A stretch of 64,000 nucleotides of DNA from Gemmatimonadetes bacterium T265 (GCA_019973575.1 BPUI01000004.1:124001-188000); one strand, 5' to 3'. Counted from the first letter of the stretch, positions 28,101 to 36,212 are shown. The notes: generated by a model from the sequence alone, not told the origin. Made by a program: numbers and translations.

Positions 28101-28550
28101 GCAGTGCGACAGGCCGTCCGCCGGAGCCCGAACGACCTCGCCCACGCGCTCGACGCCGACGCGCTCGATGCCGCGCGCGCCGCGCTCGCGCGCGCCCGCG
28201 AGGCGCTCACGACGGCGACCGGGCTCAGCGCCGTCGCCGGCGACTGGATCGTGGCGCACCAGGACCGCGTGCGGGGCGCGTGGAGCGACGGCATGGCGCT
28301 CGTCGGCGTGCTCGAGAGCGCCGCGGGACGCCACGCGGAGGCGGTCGCGGCGCTGCAGCGCGTGCTGGAAGTCGAGCCGCTGCGCGAGGGCGCGCACCGC
28401 GCGCTCATGCAGGCCCACGTCGCGGCCGGGGAGCCCGCGCGCGCGCTGGCGCACTACGACGCGCTCGCGGCGCTGCTGGCGCGCGAGGTGGGCGCGCGCC
28501 CCGCGCGCGAGACCCAGGCCCTCGCGGAGCGGGTACGGCGCGGCGGCTGA
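25200..28550 (+). pseudogene. SARP/AfsR-like ATPase-TPR-winged-helix regulator, broken by two frameshifts
   Basis: Three consecutive frames encode one large regulator. Frame 1 (GTG 25200 to about 26890): FVGRAREVAAVRDRL, P-loop VVGAGGAGKTRLAREV, Walker B-like AFVVLDNCEHVVDAAA, LDGLPLAVELAAAAL, the NB-ARC/MalT-type ATPase, then TPR-like helices. Frame 2 (26902-27993): more TPR helices and the winged helix VLGGFAVWRDGRALADDELPGSKVRELLLWLVLHPRGGTKEQVGLALWPEASAAQLRSNFHVTMHHLRRALG. Frame 3 (27990-28550): the BTAD domain (WIVAHQDRVRGAWSDGM...AAVAALQRVLEVEPLREGAHRALMQAHVAAGEPARALAHYDAL). Lesion 1 is an extra G in GGG at 26891-26893; lesion 2 is a 14-bp tandem duplication at 27958-27985. Removing 1 + 14 bases gives 3,336 bases, exactly 1,112 codons. 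The DNA-binding domain is C-terminal, the reverse of Streptomyces AfsR. A GTGA overlap at 27990 might allow restart. Confidence 0.85.
27958..27985 (+). repeat. 14-bp tandem duplication inside the SARP-like gene
   Basis: CTGGGCGACGCGCG occurs at 27958-27971 and again at 27972-27985, followed by CTGGGTGACG. With one copy removed, the frame reads RRALGDARWVTFAANAY across the junction of the winged-helix and BTAD parts. Confidence 0.9.
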
Positions 28551-28722
28551 TCCGGGCAGGCGGCGGGCAGGGGTGGTCGGCGGGCGGGGGCGGTAGGTGC
28601 TTAACGCGGCGGCCCGCGGGGACGGGGGGCGCCGATAAGCGGCGCTCAGCGGGGACCCAAGCACGGCGCGGGATGCTTCCCGCGTTCCGCAGCACCCTTC
28701 CGCTCCTTACCGGATCTGACCC

Positions 28723-29643
28723 ATGCCTGCCCGCACCCGCCGCCTCGCCCTCCCCGCCGCCCTCGTCGCGTTCTCCCTCGCCGCCTGCGCCGGCGACGCC
28801 ACCCACACCTCGCCGACCGAGCCGACCGGCAGTCCGACCACGGGCACGCCGGGCACCACCGGCGGCACCACCGGCGGTACGACGGGCGGCACCACCGGCA
28901 ACCCCAACCCGAACGCCGGCTTCGTGACCGGCACCGTTGTCGACGCGCTCGGCCGCCCGCTCGCCGGGGTGACGGTGAGCGCCGAGAACACGATCATCTC
29001 CGACAGCTTCATTTCGGGCGTCACCGACGCACAGGGGCACTACAAGCTCGACGTCAGCGCGCCCGCGGCCACGTGGCACGTGCGCGCGTACTTCGACCAC
29101 GCGTACAACAACGACTCGTACACGTTCGACCTGCACCCGGACAACGACGACGCGTTCGCCGGCGCCAACGGCGCGCTGCGCAACTTCGACTGGCGCCTCG
29201 CGGGCGTGCGGCCCAACAGCGGCGGCACGGCGTTCTACGGCGCCCGCGTCGACTTCTACCTCGACTTCTGGCACATGCCCGACGGCGCCACGAGCAAGGA
29301 CGTCGAGTTCACCTTCGTGCCCGCGGGCCCGCTCGTCGACGGCACGCCGGGGAAGACGCTCACGCTGCGGGCGCCGAACGGCGGCGTGGTCATCGACGAC
29401 GTCCCGGTCGGCACCTACAACGTCACCGCGCGGCTCGTGCAGGCGGGGCAGGCACCGCGCCCGCTCCAGGTGCGGCTGACGAAGGGCACGGCCGACTTCG
29501 CGGACACGGTCGCCGCGGCGTCGTGGCCGAAGGCCAAGTACCTGAGCGTCGTCGGGGAGCTCGAGCTCGACGTGCGCGACCCCGCGTCGGGCGTGTACCC
29601 GGCAGGCCTCCGGGCGGGCACGACGGCGGTGGCCCACCGCTAA
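28723..29643 (+). CDS. Lipoprotein with carboxypeptidase-regulatory-like domain
   Basis: 306 residues. Leader LPAALVAFSLAACAG is a lipobox. A spacer of TGGT repeats (GTTGGTTGGTTGGTTG; 12-bp DNA units at about 28857-28900) leads to the CarboxypepD_reg-like fold GFVTGTVVDALGRPLAGVTVSAEN...GVTDAQGHYKLDVSAPAATWHVRAYFDHAY. The C-terminal half (WRLAGVRPNSGGTAFYGARVDFYLDFWHMPDGATSKDVEFTFVPAGPLVDG...GVVIDDVPVGTYNVTARLVQ) is all-beta and unassigned. The tail probably lets the protein extend from the outer membrane. No operon partner is obvious; the repeat number may vary between strains. Confidence 0.75.
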   Translation: MPARTRRLALPAALVAFSLAACAGDATHTSPTEPTGSPTTGTPGTTGGTTGGTTGGTTGNPNPNAGFVTGTVVDALGRPLAGVTVSAENTIISDSFISGVTDAQGHYKLDVSAPAATWHVRAYFDHAYNNDSYTFDLHPDNDDAFAGANGALRNFDWRLAGVRPNSGGTAFYGARVDFYLDFWHMPDGATSKDVEFTFVPAGPLVDGTPGKTLTLRAPNGGVVIDDVPVGTYNVTARLVQAGQAPRPLQVRLTKGTADFADTVAAASWPKAKYLSVVGELELDVRDPASGVYPAGLRAGTTAVAHR

Positions 29644-29695
29644 CTGCCTAACAATGTTTCGCCGGCGCGTACCATGCCTTATCCATGCATCGGGG

Positions 29696-30571
29696 ATGCG
29701 TCATCTCGCGGTGGTGGCCGCGACGGCCCTCTGTCTAGGCGCCGCCGGTCGGGCGGCCGCCCAGGGCTCGACCCGGGGCGACCCGCCACCGGACGCCGCC
29801 CTCCCCGCCACCCCGCTCGGCCGGCTCGCCGGCGCGCTGCTGGCGGCCGCCGACGCGGGCGACAGCGCCGTCGTCGCCCGGTTCGTCGCCGCCCACGTGG
29901 GCGGCGGCGTGCACGGCGCCACCGCCGCCGCGCGCACCCGCACCCTGCTCACGCTGCGCGCGCAGAGCGGCGGCCTCGATGTCGTGCACGTCGAGCCCCC
30001 GGGCGGGCCCGGCGACGCACGCCGCGTGTTCGCCGCCGCACGCGACACGGCACACGTCGGACGCCGCCTGCTCGGCCTCGAGTTCGAACCGACGCCGGGC
30101 GACACCGCGCGGCTAGCCGACGTCGGGCTTTACCCGATGGACCCGGCATTCACGCGCGGCCCGCAGGTCTGGGCGGCCGGTCCGTTAGGCGACGCGCAAC
30201 TTGCCGCGGTCGTGCACGCGCGCGTGCGCCAGGCCGTCGGCTGGGCCGACGCGCGCGCCGCATGCCGAACACGACGGCCACGCGGTTCCAGACCACGTCG
30301 GCAGGGTTTTCGAGCCGCCGCCTGCGCCTCCGTGAGACGCTCACAGCCCAGCGATACGTCACGCGGGCCGCGCGGGACGCCGTGCGCGCCACCGCCCACG
30401 GGCGGGCCCACGTCGCGCGGGTGCCGCGCGCCGTGGCGCGCGCGAAGGCGGCGGCCACGAGCACGACGGCCGTCAGGTGGAGCGCACCCACCCCGGTCGG
30501 CGTGCGCTCCCAGGGGAACCACGGGTCGGTCGCGCACAGGCCGGCCGCGGCCAGTCCTGCCGCCGCGCTGA
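29696..30571 (+). CDS. Hypothetical secreted protein, C-terminal part doubtful
   Basis: The ATG at 29696 starts a signal peptide (MRHLAVVAATALCLGAAGRAAAQ). Up to about residue 185 (PLGRLAGALLAAADAGDSAVVARFVAAHV, DVVHVEPPGGPGDARRVFAAARDTAHVGRRLLGLEFEPTPGDTARLADVGLYP, GDAQLAAVVHARVRQAVGWADARAA) the protein has normal composition. It resembles the N-terminal module of secreted proteins that precede a beta-lactamase-like or protease domain, but the family is not certain. After base 30260 the translation becomes Arg/Pro-rich and runs antisense to the DUF998 gene, so the true 3' end has probably been lost at a junction near 30260-30390. That junction holds a copy of the intergenic repeat (AGACGCTCACAGCCC, 30335). 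Confidence 0.5.
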   Translation: MRHLAVVAATALCLGAAGRAAAQGSTRGDPPPDAALPATPLGRLAGALLAAADAGDSAVVARFVAAHVGGGVHGATAAARTRTLLTLRAQSGGLDVVHVEPPGGPGDARRVFAAARDTAHVGRRLLGLEFEPTPGDTARLADVGLYPMDPAFTRGPQVWAAGPLGDAQLAAVVHARVRQAVGWADARAACRTRRPRGSRPRRQGFRAAACASVRRSQPSDTSRGPRGTPCAPPPTGGPTSRGCRAPWRARRRRPRARRPSGGAHPPRSACAPRGTTGRSRTGRPRPVLPPR

Positions 30572-30821
30572 GGAGTGCGGGGCGGACGGACGGCACGGCC
30601 GCGCGGCCGACCGGCCCGCGCGCGAGGAGTGCCACCCCGAGAGCGCCGGACAGCACCGCGAGGCGCCACAGCCACGCGTAGCCGGTGTGCGCGTAGGAGC
30701 TCAGGGGCTGCGTCAGTGGTCCGGCGCCGGGCGCCACCACGTCCAGCACGACGAGGTCCCCGACCGCCACCGCCAGCGCGCCCCCGCCGAGCACCAGCCC
30801 CCGCGCGGGCGAGTCCCGCAC
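30150..30821 (-). CDS. DUF998-like membrane protein, C-terminus doubtful
   Basis: The first 145 residues are a normal polytopic membrane protein: GLVLGGGALAVAVGDLVVLDVVAPG, PLTQPLSSYAHTGYAWLWRLAVLSGALGVALLARG, ALLSAAAGLAAAGLCATDPWFPWERTPTGVGALHLTAVVLVAAAFARATA. LSSYAHTG and the ...DPWFPWE...HL... pattern fit DUF998. Beyond residue 150 the sequence turns basic (SVSRRRRRRLENP) and reads antisense to the convergent gene, so this end appears truncated at the same junction. It follows the preceding reverse-strand membrane gene by 21 bases, indicating an operon. Confidence 0.6.
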   Translation of the reverse strand: MRDSPARGLVLGGGALAVAVGDLVVLDVVAPGAGPLTQPLSSYAHTGYAWLWRLAVLSGALGVALLARGPVGRAAVPSVRPALLSAAAGLAAAGLCATDPWFPWERTPTGVGALHLTAVVLVAAAFARATARGTRATWARPWAVARTASRAARVTYRWAVSVSRRRRRRLENPADVVWNRVAVVFGMRRARRPSRRPGARARARPRQVARRLTDRPPRPAGRA

Positions 30822-30842
30822 CGTCTGGCCGGAGCGGACCGG

Positions 30843-31238
30843 TCACGGAGCGGTCGCCACGTCGGGGCGCGCGGGACGTCGACGCCACCGGCGCGCGATG
30901 CCCGCGACGACGGAAGCCGCAGCGAGGTGCGCGAGGATGAAGACGCCGTCCGCGGCCAGGTTGAACCCGGGGCCGAACCGCCGCGGGTCCGGGTGCCATT
31001 GCCACGCGTAGAGCAGCTGGATCAGCGGGACCGCGAGCAGGTCGAGGCCCGCCACGGTCGCGAGCACCGCCGCGGCGTACCGCCCCCACCGCTTCGGGCG
31101 CGCGAACCGCGGCACCAGCACGCGGGCGTTCGCGGAGACGGCCGCGGCGGACGCGCCCACCAGCACCGCCGTCGCCCCGACCGCGATGGCGCCTGTTGGG
31201 TGGTAGGCGCGCGTCGCCACGAGCCAGCCGGCGAACAC
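30843..31238 (-). CDS. Small membrane protein, paralogue A
   Basis: 131 residues from the GTG at 31238. Four hydrophobic stretches: FAGWLVATRAYHPTGAIAVGATAVLVGASAAAV, AAVLATVAGLDLLAVPLIQLLYAW, FNLAADGVFILAHLAAASVVAGIA. The family is not recognised. A paralogue lies at 35299-35763 with the shared blocks GVFAGWLVATRAYHPT, GATAVLVGASAAAV, WHPDPRRFG and FN-A-DG. Compared with that copy, the DNA here lacks one base just after an ATG at 31288 (ATGAGG versus ATGAAGG); restoring it makes 447 bases (149 codons) and adds the N-terminal LRAALQVGLWLG. So either initiation has moved to the GTG or the gene is impaired. Confidence 0.6.
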   Translation of the reverse strand: MFAGWLVATRAYHPTGAIAVGATAVLVGASAAAVSANARVLVPRFARPKRWGRYAAAVLATVAGLDLLAVPLIQLLYAWQWHPDPRRFGPGFNLAADGVFILAHLAAASVVAGIARRWRRRPARPDVATAP

Positions 31239-31777
31239 GCCGAGCCACAGGCCGACTTGGAGTGCAGCACGCAGAGCGGATACCTCATCGCAGGGAGCGG
31301 AACGGATCCGCCCCGCAGCATAGCAGGGTGCTCGGGCGGCGCGGACTCGAGTCCCCGTGTCCGGGACGCCCCGTGAGCCCGCGAGCGGAGGGCGAAGAAC
31401 CTGCGAGTTTCCGCGACGGGTGCGTCCCGGCGCTGCGGGCCGCCGTCAGGCCCGCCCGCGGCCTACTTTCGACGGTCTGCCCGATGGAGGGCCTGACGGC
31501 GGAACTCGTGCGTGACTGCGACGGGACTTGCGGCAGTACGTTAGGCACTCCGTCCACCAGCGCGATGCGTGGTGAGACTCTCGCCAACGAACCCGCGTGA
31601 TCGTTGCGCCTACGTCACGGGATCGCCGCGGCGCACGGGGGTCGGGTGGACCGGCCCCCACGGTCGCCTCGAGTCCGGCAACCTTCGGCCCCGGTGCGCG
31701 TGTCCAAGCAGTACCCCCCCGCACGCCGACGTCGCGCCTCGTCGGACGTGCCCCTCGTTCCTCGCCGCCCGACATCT

Positions 31778-33004
31778 GTGATCGGCTGCCCCCCGCGCCT
31801 CATCGCCCGCGTTGCCCTCACCACCTTGTGGCCCCTCGGCCTTGTCGCGCCGCCGTCGTTCGCCCAGAGGGCACCCCCGGCGCCCGTCGCGCCCGCGGCG
31901 CCGCGCCGCGAGGCGCCCCGGACCGGCGGCGCGGGGGGGGCGGTCGCGGTCGGGTACCGCGAGGCGGCCGACCGCTTCGAGCTGCTCGACCAGGTGAGCG
32001 CGTGGTGGCCGGACTACGTCGAGCCGGCGTACCGGCGCGCGTGGGAGGCGCGCGGCCTCCAGCGGTCCGGCGACTCGGCGGCGTTCGCAGTCTACGCGCA
32101 GCTGCGCGCCCGGCACGTCGACCGCACCGGTCAGGGCGGCCGCGACGCGGCGGCGTGGCGCGCCGACAGCACGGGCGGCGGGCTGTTCAGCGCCGGCACG
32201 GCGCTCGCGGCCGACCCGGTCGCGGCGGCCTTTTACGGGTCCGCGACCGTCGACGCGGCGCTCGCCCGCCTCGCCGACGTGCTCACCCGCGACGAGCAGG
32301 CGTTCCTGCGCGGCTTCTACCGCCGGTTCGCCCCGCGCGTGGACCCGCTCCTCGCCGAAACGCGCGCGCGCACGGCACCGTCGATGGCCGTGACCGCGGC
32401 CACCCTCGCCGACACGGCCGTGGTCGCCTACTTCGGGCGGCTCGCCGGCCTGTTCGCGCCGGACGGCGATGGGACCGCCGCGGACGGCGCGGCGCGCGGC
32501 GCCCGCGCGATGGACGCGCTCTACGTGTGGTGGCCCGACTCGGCCCAGACCCGCGCGTCGCCCGTGGGGCGCACCCTCCTGCTGCGCGTGCGCCCGCCCG
32601 CGGCTGACACGGTCAACAGCGCCGACGTGGTCGCGCACGAGGTCGTCCACGTCCTTGCGGCCGGGATGCGGCCGGCGACCCAGCGCGCGCTGAGCGCGGC
32701 GGTGCTCGCCGGCTGCGCCGCGGCGCACGGGCCGCCGGCCGGGGTGCGCCGGCTCGCCGTGCTCGAGGAGCCGATCGCCACGGCGCTCGGCAACCTGGAG
32801 TTCCGCCGCCGCTTCCAGCCGCGGCGCTTCGCCTGGGGGCGGCGCTGGTACGGCGACGCGTGGGTGGACGTGTCCGCGCGCCTGCTGCACCCCGTGCTCG
32901 TGGAGCGGCTGGCCAGCGGGCGAGCCCTCGACGCCGCGTTCGCGCGCGACGCGGGGGCCCTGTGCGCCGCGCTCGCCCGCCTGACCGGGTCCCCCGGGGA
33001 GTAG
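31778..33004 (+). CDS. Secreted protein with HEXXH-type motif, putative metalloprotease-like
   Basis: 408 residues from the GTG at 31778; RLIARVALTTLWPLGLVAPPSFAQ is the signal peptide and the longer frame from 31604 adds an implausible basic head. The mature chain is mostly helical. The key feature is SADVVAHEVVHVLAAGM, an HEVVH zinc-binding motif, followed 35-40 residues later by VLEEPIATALGNLEFRRRF, which offers Glu candidates for a third ligand. No named peptidase family is recognised. The frame is intact and no partner genes overlap; it may act on proteins in the periplasm. The gap 31289-31777 carries a duplicated upstream segment and a GTTAGGC word, but no gene. Confidence 0.6.
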   Translation: MIGCPPRLIARVALTTLWPLGLVAPPSFAQRAPPAPVAPAAPRREAPRTGGAGGAVAVGYREAADRFELLDQVSAWWPDYVEPAYRRAWEARGLQRSGDSAAFAVYAQLRARHVDRTGQGGRDAAAWRADSTGGGLFSAGTALAADPVAAAFYGSATVDAALARLADVLTRDEQAFLRGFYRRFAPRVDPLLAETRARTAPSMAVTAATLADTAVVAYFGRLAGLFAPDGDGTAADGAARGARAMDALYVWWPDSAQTRASPVGRTLLLRVRPPAADTVNSADVVAHEVVHVLAAGMRPATQRALSAAVLAGCAAAHGPPAGVRRLAVLEEPIATALGNLEFRRRFQPRRFAWGRRWYGDAWVDVSARLLHPVLVERLASGRALDAAFARDAGALCAALARLTGSPGE

Positions 33005-33114
33005 GATTGCCGGACGGCGTGCCGCGTGCGGACGTGCTCAGCACCCGGCGTGAACGCGCCGAGGCTCAGCGGCGTCGCGCACGGCTCCACTCGCGAGCGT
33101 TCACGAGCCGCCGC

Positions 33115-33236
33115 TCGAGCCGCCTCCGCTCAGACGCTCACAGCCCGTACGTTCGCGAGACGGGCCGGCCGGGGCCGCGGTAGGCGCCGCTGCTGATTCT
33201 GAGAAGCGTTGTGCGACGCTCGTAAACGACCGTAGT
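33115..33236. repeat. Intergenic repeat, copy in the 33.0-33.3 kb gap
   Basis: The segment contains AGACGCTCACAGCCC (33132-33146), ACGTTCGCGAGACGG (33149-33163), a GGTAGGC element and a tail CTGATTCTGAGAAGCGTTG...CGTAAACGACC. The same blocks in the same order occur at 54743-54856; single blocks recur at 30335-30349 and 48382-48396. The gap 33005-33328 holds no gene. Confidence 0.6.
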
Positions 33237-33328
33237 TGTCGCCTATCAGCGGCCCGGCCCCACGCGCCGGCGCGCGTGCCGCGCCGTGGCCGGCAGCAGC
33301 CGGTCGGCGTGCCGCGGCGGGTGGCGCG

Positions 33329-34120
33329 TCAGCCGGCGCTCCGGTCGGGCGACGCCGGGGACGGCGCGGGCGGGCTCGCGGCGATCCCGTCCAGCACCCG
33401 CCGCAGCCCGAACTCGAACGCGCTCGACGTGGCCGACGCGGCGACGTCGAAGCCGCCGGCGTCGGCGACCCGGGTCAGCGCCGGGTAGCGCGTGTCGCCG
33501 CGCACCGCGTGTAGGACCCGGGCGAAGTCGTGGCTCCAGCGTTCCGTGCCGGCGGCCCCCACCGCGAGTTGGGCCGTGGCGCGGACGTGGCCGTCGACCA
33601 GCATCACGGCCGCGACCAACTCGTCCGGGGGCAGCCCGCTCGCCGCGAGGGCCCGGAGCCCGGCCTCCAACCAGTCCAGCCAGCGGGGGCCGATCGGCAC
33701 CCGGCGCTGCGCCGACTTCAGCAGCCACGGCCGCCGTGCGAACAGCGCCAAGCTCGCCCGCGCCCAGCGCGTGATCTCCAGCCGCCACGCGTCCCCCTCC
33801 GCGGCGGGCGGTGCGCCGCGCGCCGCGTCGGTCATGAGGTCGACCAGGTCCTCCTTCCCCGGTACGTACCGGTAGAGCGCCATGGGCGTCACCCCCAGGC
33901 GTGTGGCGACCCGCGACATGGTAAGTGCACCGAGGCCCTCGGCGTCCGCGAGCGCGATCGCCGCCTGCACCACCGCGTCCAGGGTCAACGCCGGCTTCGG
34001 GCCGCGCGGGGACCGGTCGCGTGCCGCCCAGAAGAGCGCGAAGCTCCGGCCGCCGTCGGTGGGCGTGCCATCACGCCCTGCGGTCGCCGTCTGACTCGAC
34101 CTACCGCGGTGCGAGCTCAT
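33329..34120 (-). CDS. TetR-family regulator (TetR_C type)
   Basis: 263 residues. After a Ser/Arg-rich head the HTH reads LTLDAVVQAAIALADAEGLGALTMSRVATRLGVTPMALYRYVPGKEDLVDLMTDAA. The C-terminal domain EITRWARASLALFARRPWLLKSAQRRVPIGPRWLDWLEAGLRALAASGLPPDELVAAVMLVDGHVRATAQLA matches tetracycline-repressor-like ligand domains. It is divergent from a membrane-protein gene, and a perfect dyad lies in between, so it probably represses both. The start codon ATG at 34120 leaves a head of about 38 residues before the HTH; a later start is possible. Confidence 0.85.
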   Translation of the reverse strand: MSSHRGRSSQTATAGRDGTPTDGGRSFALFWAARDRSPRGPKPALTLDAVVQAAIALADAEGLGALTMSRVATRLGVTPMALYRYVPGKEDLVDLMTDAARGAPPAAEGDAWRLEITRWARASLALFARRPWLLKSAQRRVPIGPRWLDWLEAGLRALAASGLPPDELVAAVMLVDGHVRATAQLAVGAAGTERWSHDFARVLHAVRGDTRYPALTRVADAGGFDVAASATSSAFEFGLRRVLDGIAASPPAPSPASPDRSAG

Positions 34121-34148
34121 AACGCGAAAAGAGACACTTGCGCCCCTC

Positions 34149-34163
34149 TGTATATGTTATACA
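34149..34163. promoter_or_regulatory. Perfect operator dyad between tetR and membrane gene
   Basis: TGTATATGTTATACA is a perfect inverted repeat (TGTATA-TGT-TATACA) in an AT-rich island of this otherwise GC-rich DNA. It lies 29 bases from the TetR start and about 70 bases from the divergent GTG. This is the expected position and form for a TetR operator. Confidence 0.75.
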
Positions 34164-34230
34164 CTATGTGATATATGACGTACGCTGTTTCACCATGACG
34201 CCGTGAGCCGGCGGGTTCGCAGGAGCATTT

Positions 34231-34968
34231 GTGGCGATTGACTTAACACCTCCTGCGCGGTCTCGCCCCGGCCGGTCGGCGGCGACCGCAGCGGGGAGCG
34301 GCACGCCCGTGGGAGGATGCACCGAGGGGGACGACGCGCGGGCATGGCGGGCGACCGGCTGGCTCGGCGTCGGGCTGGCCGCGCTGACCGCGGTCGAGGT
34401 CTCCCTCTACTTCGTGTACGCCGGGCCGCCGCCGGACGTCAACATCCTGACGCGCCTGCTCGTCAACGTCCCCCTCATCGTCGGGCTGATCGTGTTCTTC
34501 GCCAGTGTCCGCGCCATGGTCGTGCGGGCCGCGCCGCACCTCGAGTGGGCGGCGACGCTGCTTCTCGCGCTGGTCGTCATGTACGGCACGCTGACGTTCG
34601 TGGCGAGCGCGCTCGAAGGCGGCCTCGCGATCGCGTCGCCCCAAGACGTCGACCCCACGATCGCCGCGAACGGCGTGTACCTTCTCTACGGGTCGATCGG
34701 CCGCGTCCTGACGGCCGCGTTCGTGGGGCTCGCCGGCTACCTGGCGGGTGCCGCCGGGCTCCTGCCCCGGTGGACCACCCGGTTCGCCTACGCGCTCGCG
34801 CTGTTCAGTCTGGCCTTCGTGCCGTCGCTGTACTTCGGCAACGACCCGACGTCCTTCTACAGCGCCAACGGCTGGGGCACGACCGCCGTCGCGGGGAGCT
34901 CGATGCTGTACTGGGTGCTCGCGGCCGGCCTCGCCATGCTCGGGAAGGCGCGCCGGCTGCGGGGGTAG
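34231..34968 (+). CDS. Hypothetical membrane protein, divergent from TetR
   Basis: 245 residues with six membrane segments: ATGWLGVGLAALTAVEVSLYFVYAG, TRLLVNVPLIVGLIVFFASVRAMV, WAATLLLALVVMYGTLTFVASAL, VYLLYGSIGRVLTAAFVGLAGYLAGAAG, FAYALALFSLAFVPSLYFG and SSMLYWVLAAGLAMLG. No family is recognised. The GTG at 34231 has AGGAG about seven bases upstream. The arrangement with a TetR repressor suggests an inducible membrane function such as drug tolerance or transport, but it has none of the motifs of known pumps. Bases 34969-35298 that follow hold no convincing gene. Confidence 0.65.
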   Translation: MAIDLTPPARSRPGRSAATAAGSGTPVGGCTEGDDARAWRATGWLGVGLAALTAVEVSLYFVYAGPPPDVNILTRLLVNVPLIVGLIVFFASVRAMVVRAAPHLEWAATLLLALVVMYGTLTFVASALEGGLAIASPQDVDPTIAANGVYLLYGSIGRVLTAAFVGLAGYLAGAAGLLPRWTTRFAYALALFSLAFVPSLYFGNDPTSFYSANGWGTTAVAGSSMLYWVLAAGLAMLGKARRLRG

Positions 34969-35298
34969 GAGCCGCCGCCCCATCGCGCCGGCGTGCGACC
35001 GGGGCGACCCCTTGGGGCACCGCAGCCGAGGCCACCCGGCGGACCGCCGCAGCGGGGGCGCCGCCGGCAGGGGGCGCCGAGCGCGCGGCACCCCGGGCGC
35101 AGAACACGAGCGACCTGGCGACCCTGGGCCGGGGCGACGGCCGCGACGTGGCGCGGCGCGCGACGAGCTCCGGGACGGCGCCGGCGGCCGCCCGCGCTGT
35201 CGCACCACGCACGGCAGGCCGGATCCGTTCGACCGTCTGCGTCCGGTGACCGCCTAACGCACAACCGACCGTCCGTGCACGGGGTGCGGGGCGGTCAC

Positions 35299-35763
35299 TC
35301 AGCCGACGGGGGTCGTTGCCTCCGCGCCACGCGGCGTGGGCCGTGCGGCACCACGCCGGAGCCGGAGGACCCACGCCAGCGTTGCCGCGGCCGCGACGTG
35401 GGCCGCGATGATGGCGCCGTCGGACGCCACGTTGAACCAGAACCCGAACCTTCGCGGATCCGGATGCCACAGCCAGGCGGAAATGAGCTGGATCGCCGGG
35501 ACCGCGATCAGGTCGAGGAGACCCACGAGCGCCAGCACCGACGCGACGTGGGACCACCTGGGGCGGCGGCCCGCCGCGAAGCGAGGGCCAAGGAGCCGGT
35601 GATTCGCGTACACCGCCGCGGCGGACGCGCCCACCAACACCGCCGTTGCACCCGCGGCGATGGCGAGCGTCGGGTGGTACGCGCGCGTGGCCACGAGCCA
35701 GCCGGCGAACACGCCGAGCCACAGGTCGACATGGCGTGCAGCGCGCAGAGATGGAACCTTCAT
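35299..35763 (-). CDS. Small membrane protein, paralogue B
   Basis: 154 residues from the ATG at 35763 (MKVPSLRAARHVDLWLGVFAGWLVATRAYHPT). Four membrane segments: LWLGVFAGWLVATRAYH, LAIAAGATAVLVGASAAAVYA, VASVLALVGLLDLIAVPAIQLISAWLW, FWFNVASDGAIIAAHVAAAATLAWVL. It is a paralogue of the protein at 30843-31238, and about 150 bases upstream of the start are also similar (for example GGATCCGT and GAGTCCCCGTGTCCGG in both), so a segment including the promoter region was duplicated. The function is unknown. Confidence 0.65.
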   Translation of the reverse strand: MKVPSLRAARHVDLWLGVFAGWLVATRAYHPTLAIAAGATAVLVGASAAAVYANHRLLGPRFAAGRRPRWSHVASVLALVGLLDLIAVPAIQLISAWLWHPDPRRFGFWFNVASDGAIIAAHVAAAATLAWVLRLRRGAARPTPRGAEATTPVG

Positions 35764-36130
35764 CGCGGTGTGTGAGACGGATCCACCCCGCAGCATAGCC
35801 GCGTGGGTGGGCGGCCCGGCGTCGAGTCCCCGTGTCCGGACGCCCCGTGAGCCCGCGAGCGGCACGCCGAGAACTCGCGGCTTTTCGCGACGGCGGCGTC
35901 CCGGGGCTGCGGCCGATGCGTAGGGCGACGTGCCGCCGGAACACCGGGCGAGACCGGCTGCGCGTCGATGTCCGATGCGTAGTCGCCTAACAGCTCAGTA
36001 ACGACGGTGGTCTCGACGCGCCCCGGCGCGGGACGCACCGCCGGATCACCATCCCGCCTGTGCGGCGAGCGGCGAGCGCGCGTCCATCCCCGCCGGGCGG
36101 CGCGGCCGTCGGCGCGACCCGCTCGCCCCG

Positions 36131-36166
36131 CTGGCGCCGCTGGCGCCGCTGGCGCCGCTGGCGCCA
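36131..36166. repeat. Four tandem 9-bp units before the DUF305 gene
   Basis: CTGGCGCCG is repeated three times and followed by CTGGCGCCA. It ends 46 bases before the GTG of the DUF305 gene. Being a multiple of three, variation in copy number would not change a frame, and the unit is itself palindromic at GGCGCC. Another short repeat, GCGTACCGTATGGCGTACCG, follows at about 36178. Confidence 0.8.
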
Positions 36167-36212
36167 ATCCGGCTCCGGGCGTACCGTATGGCGTACCGAT
36201 GCCTCCTCGCCC

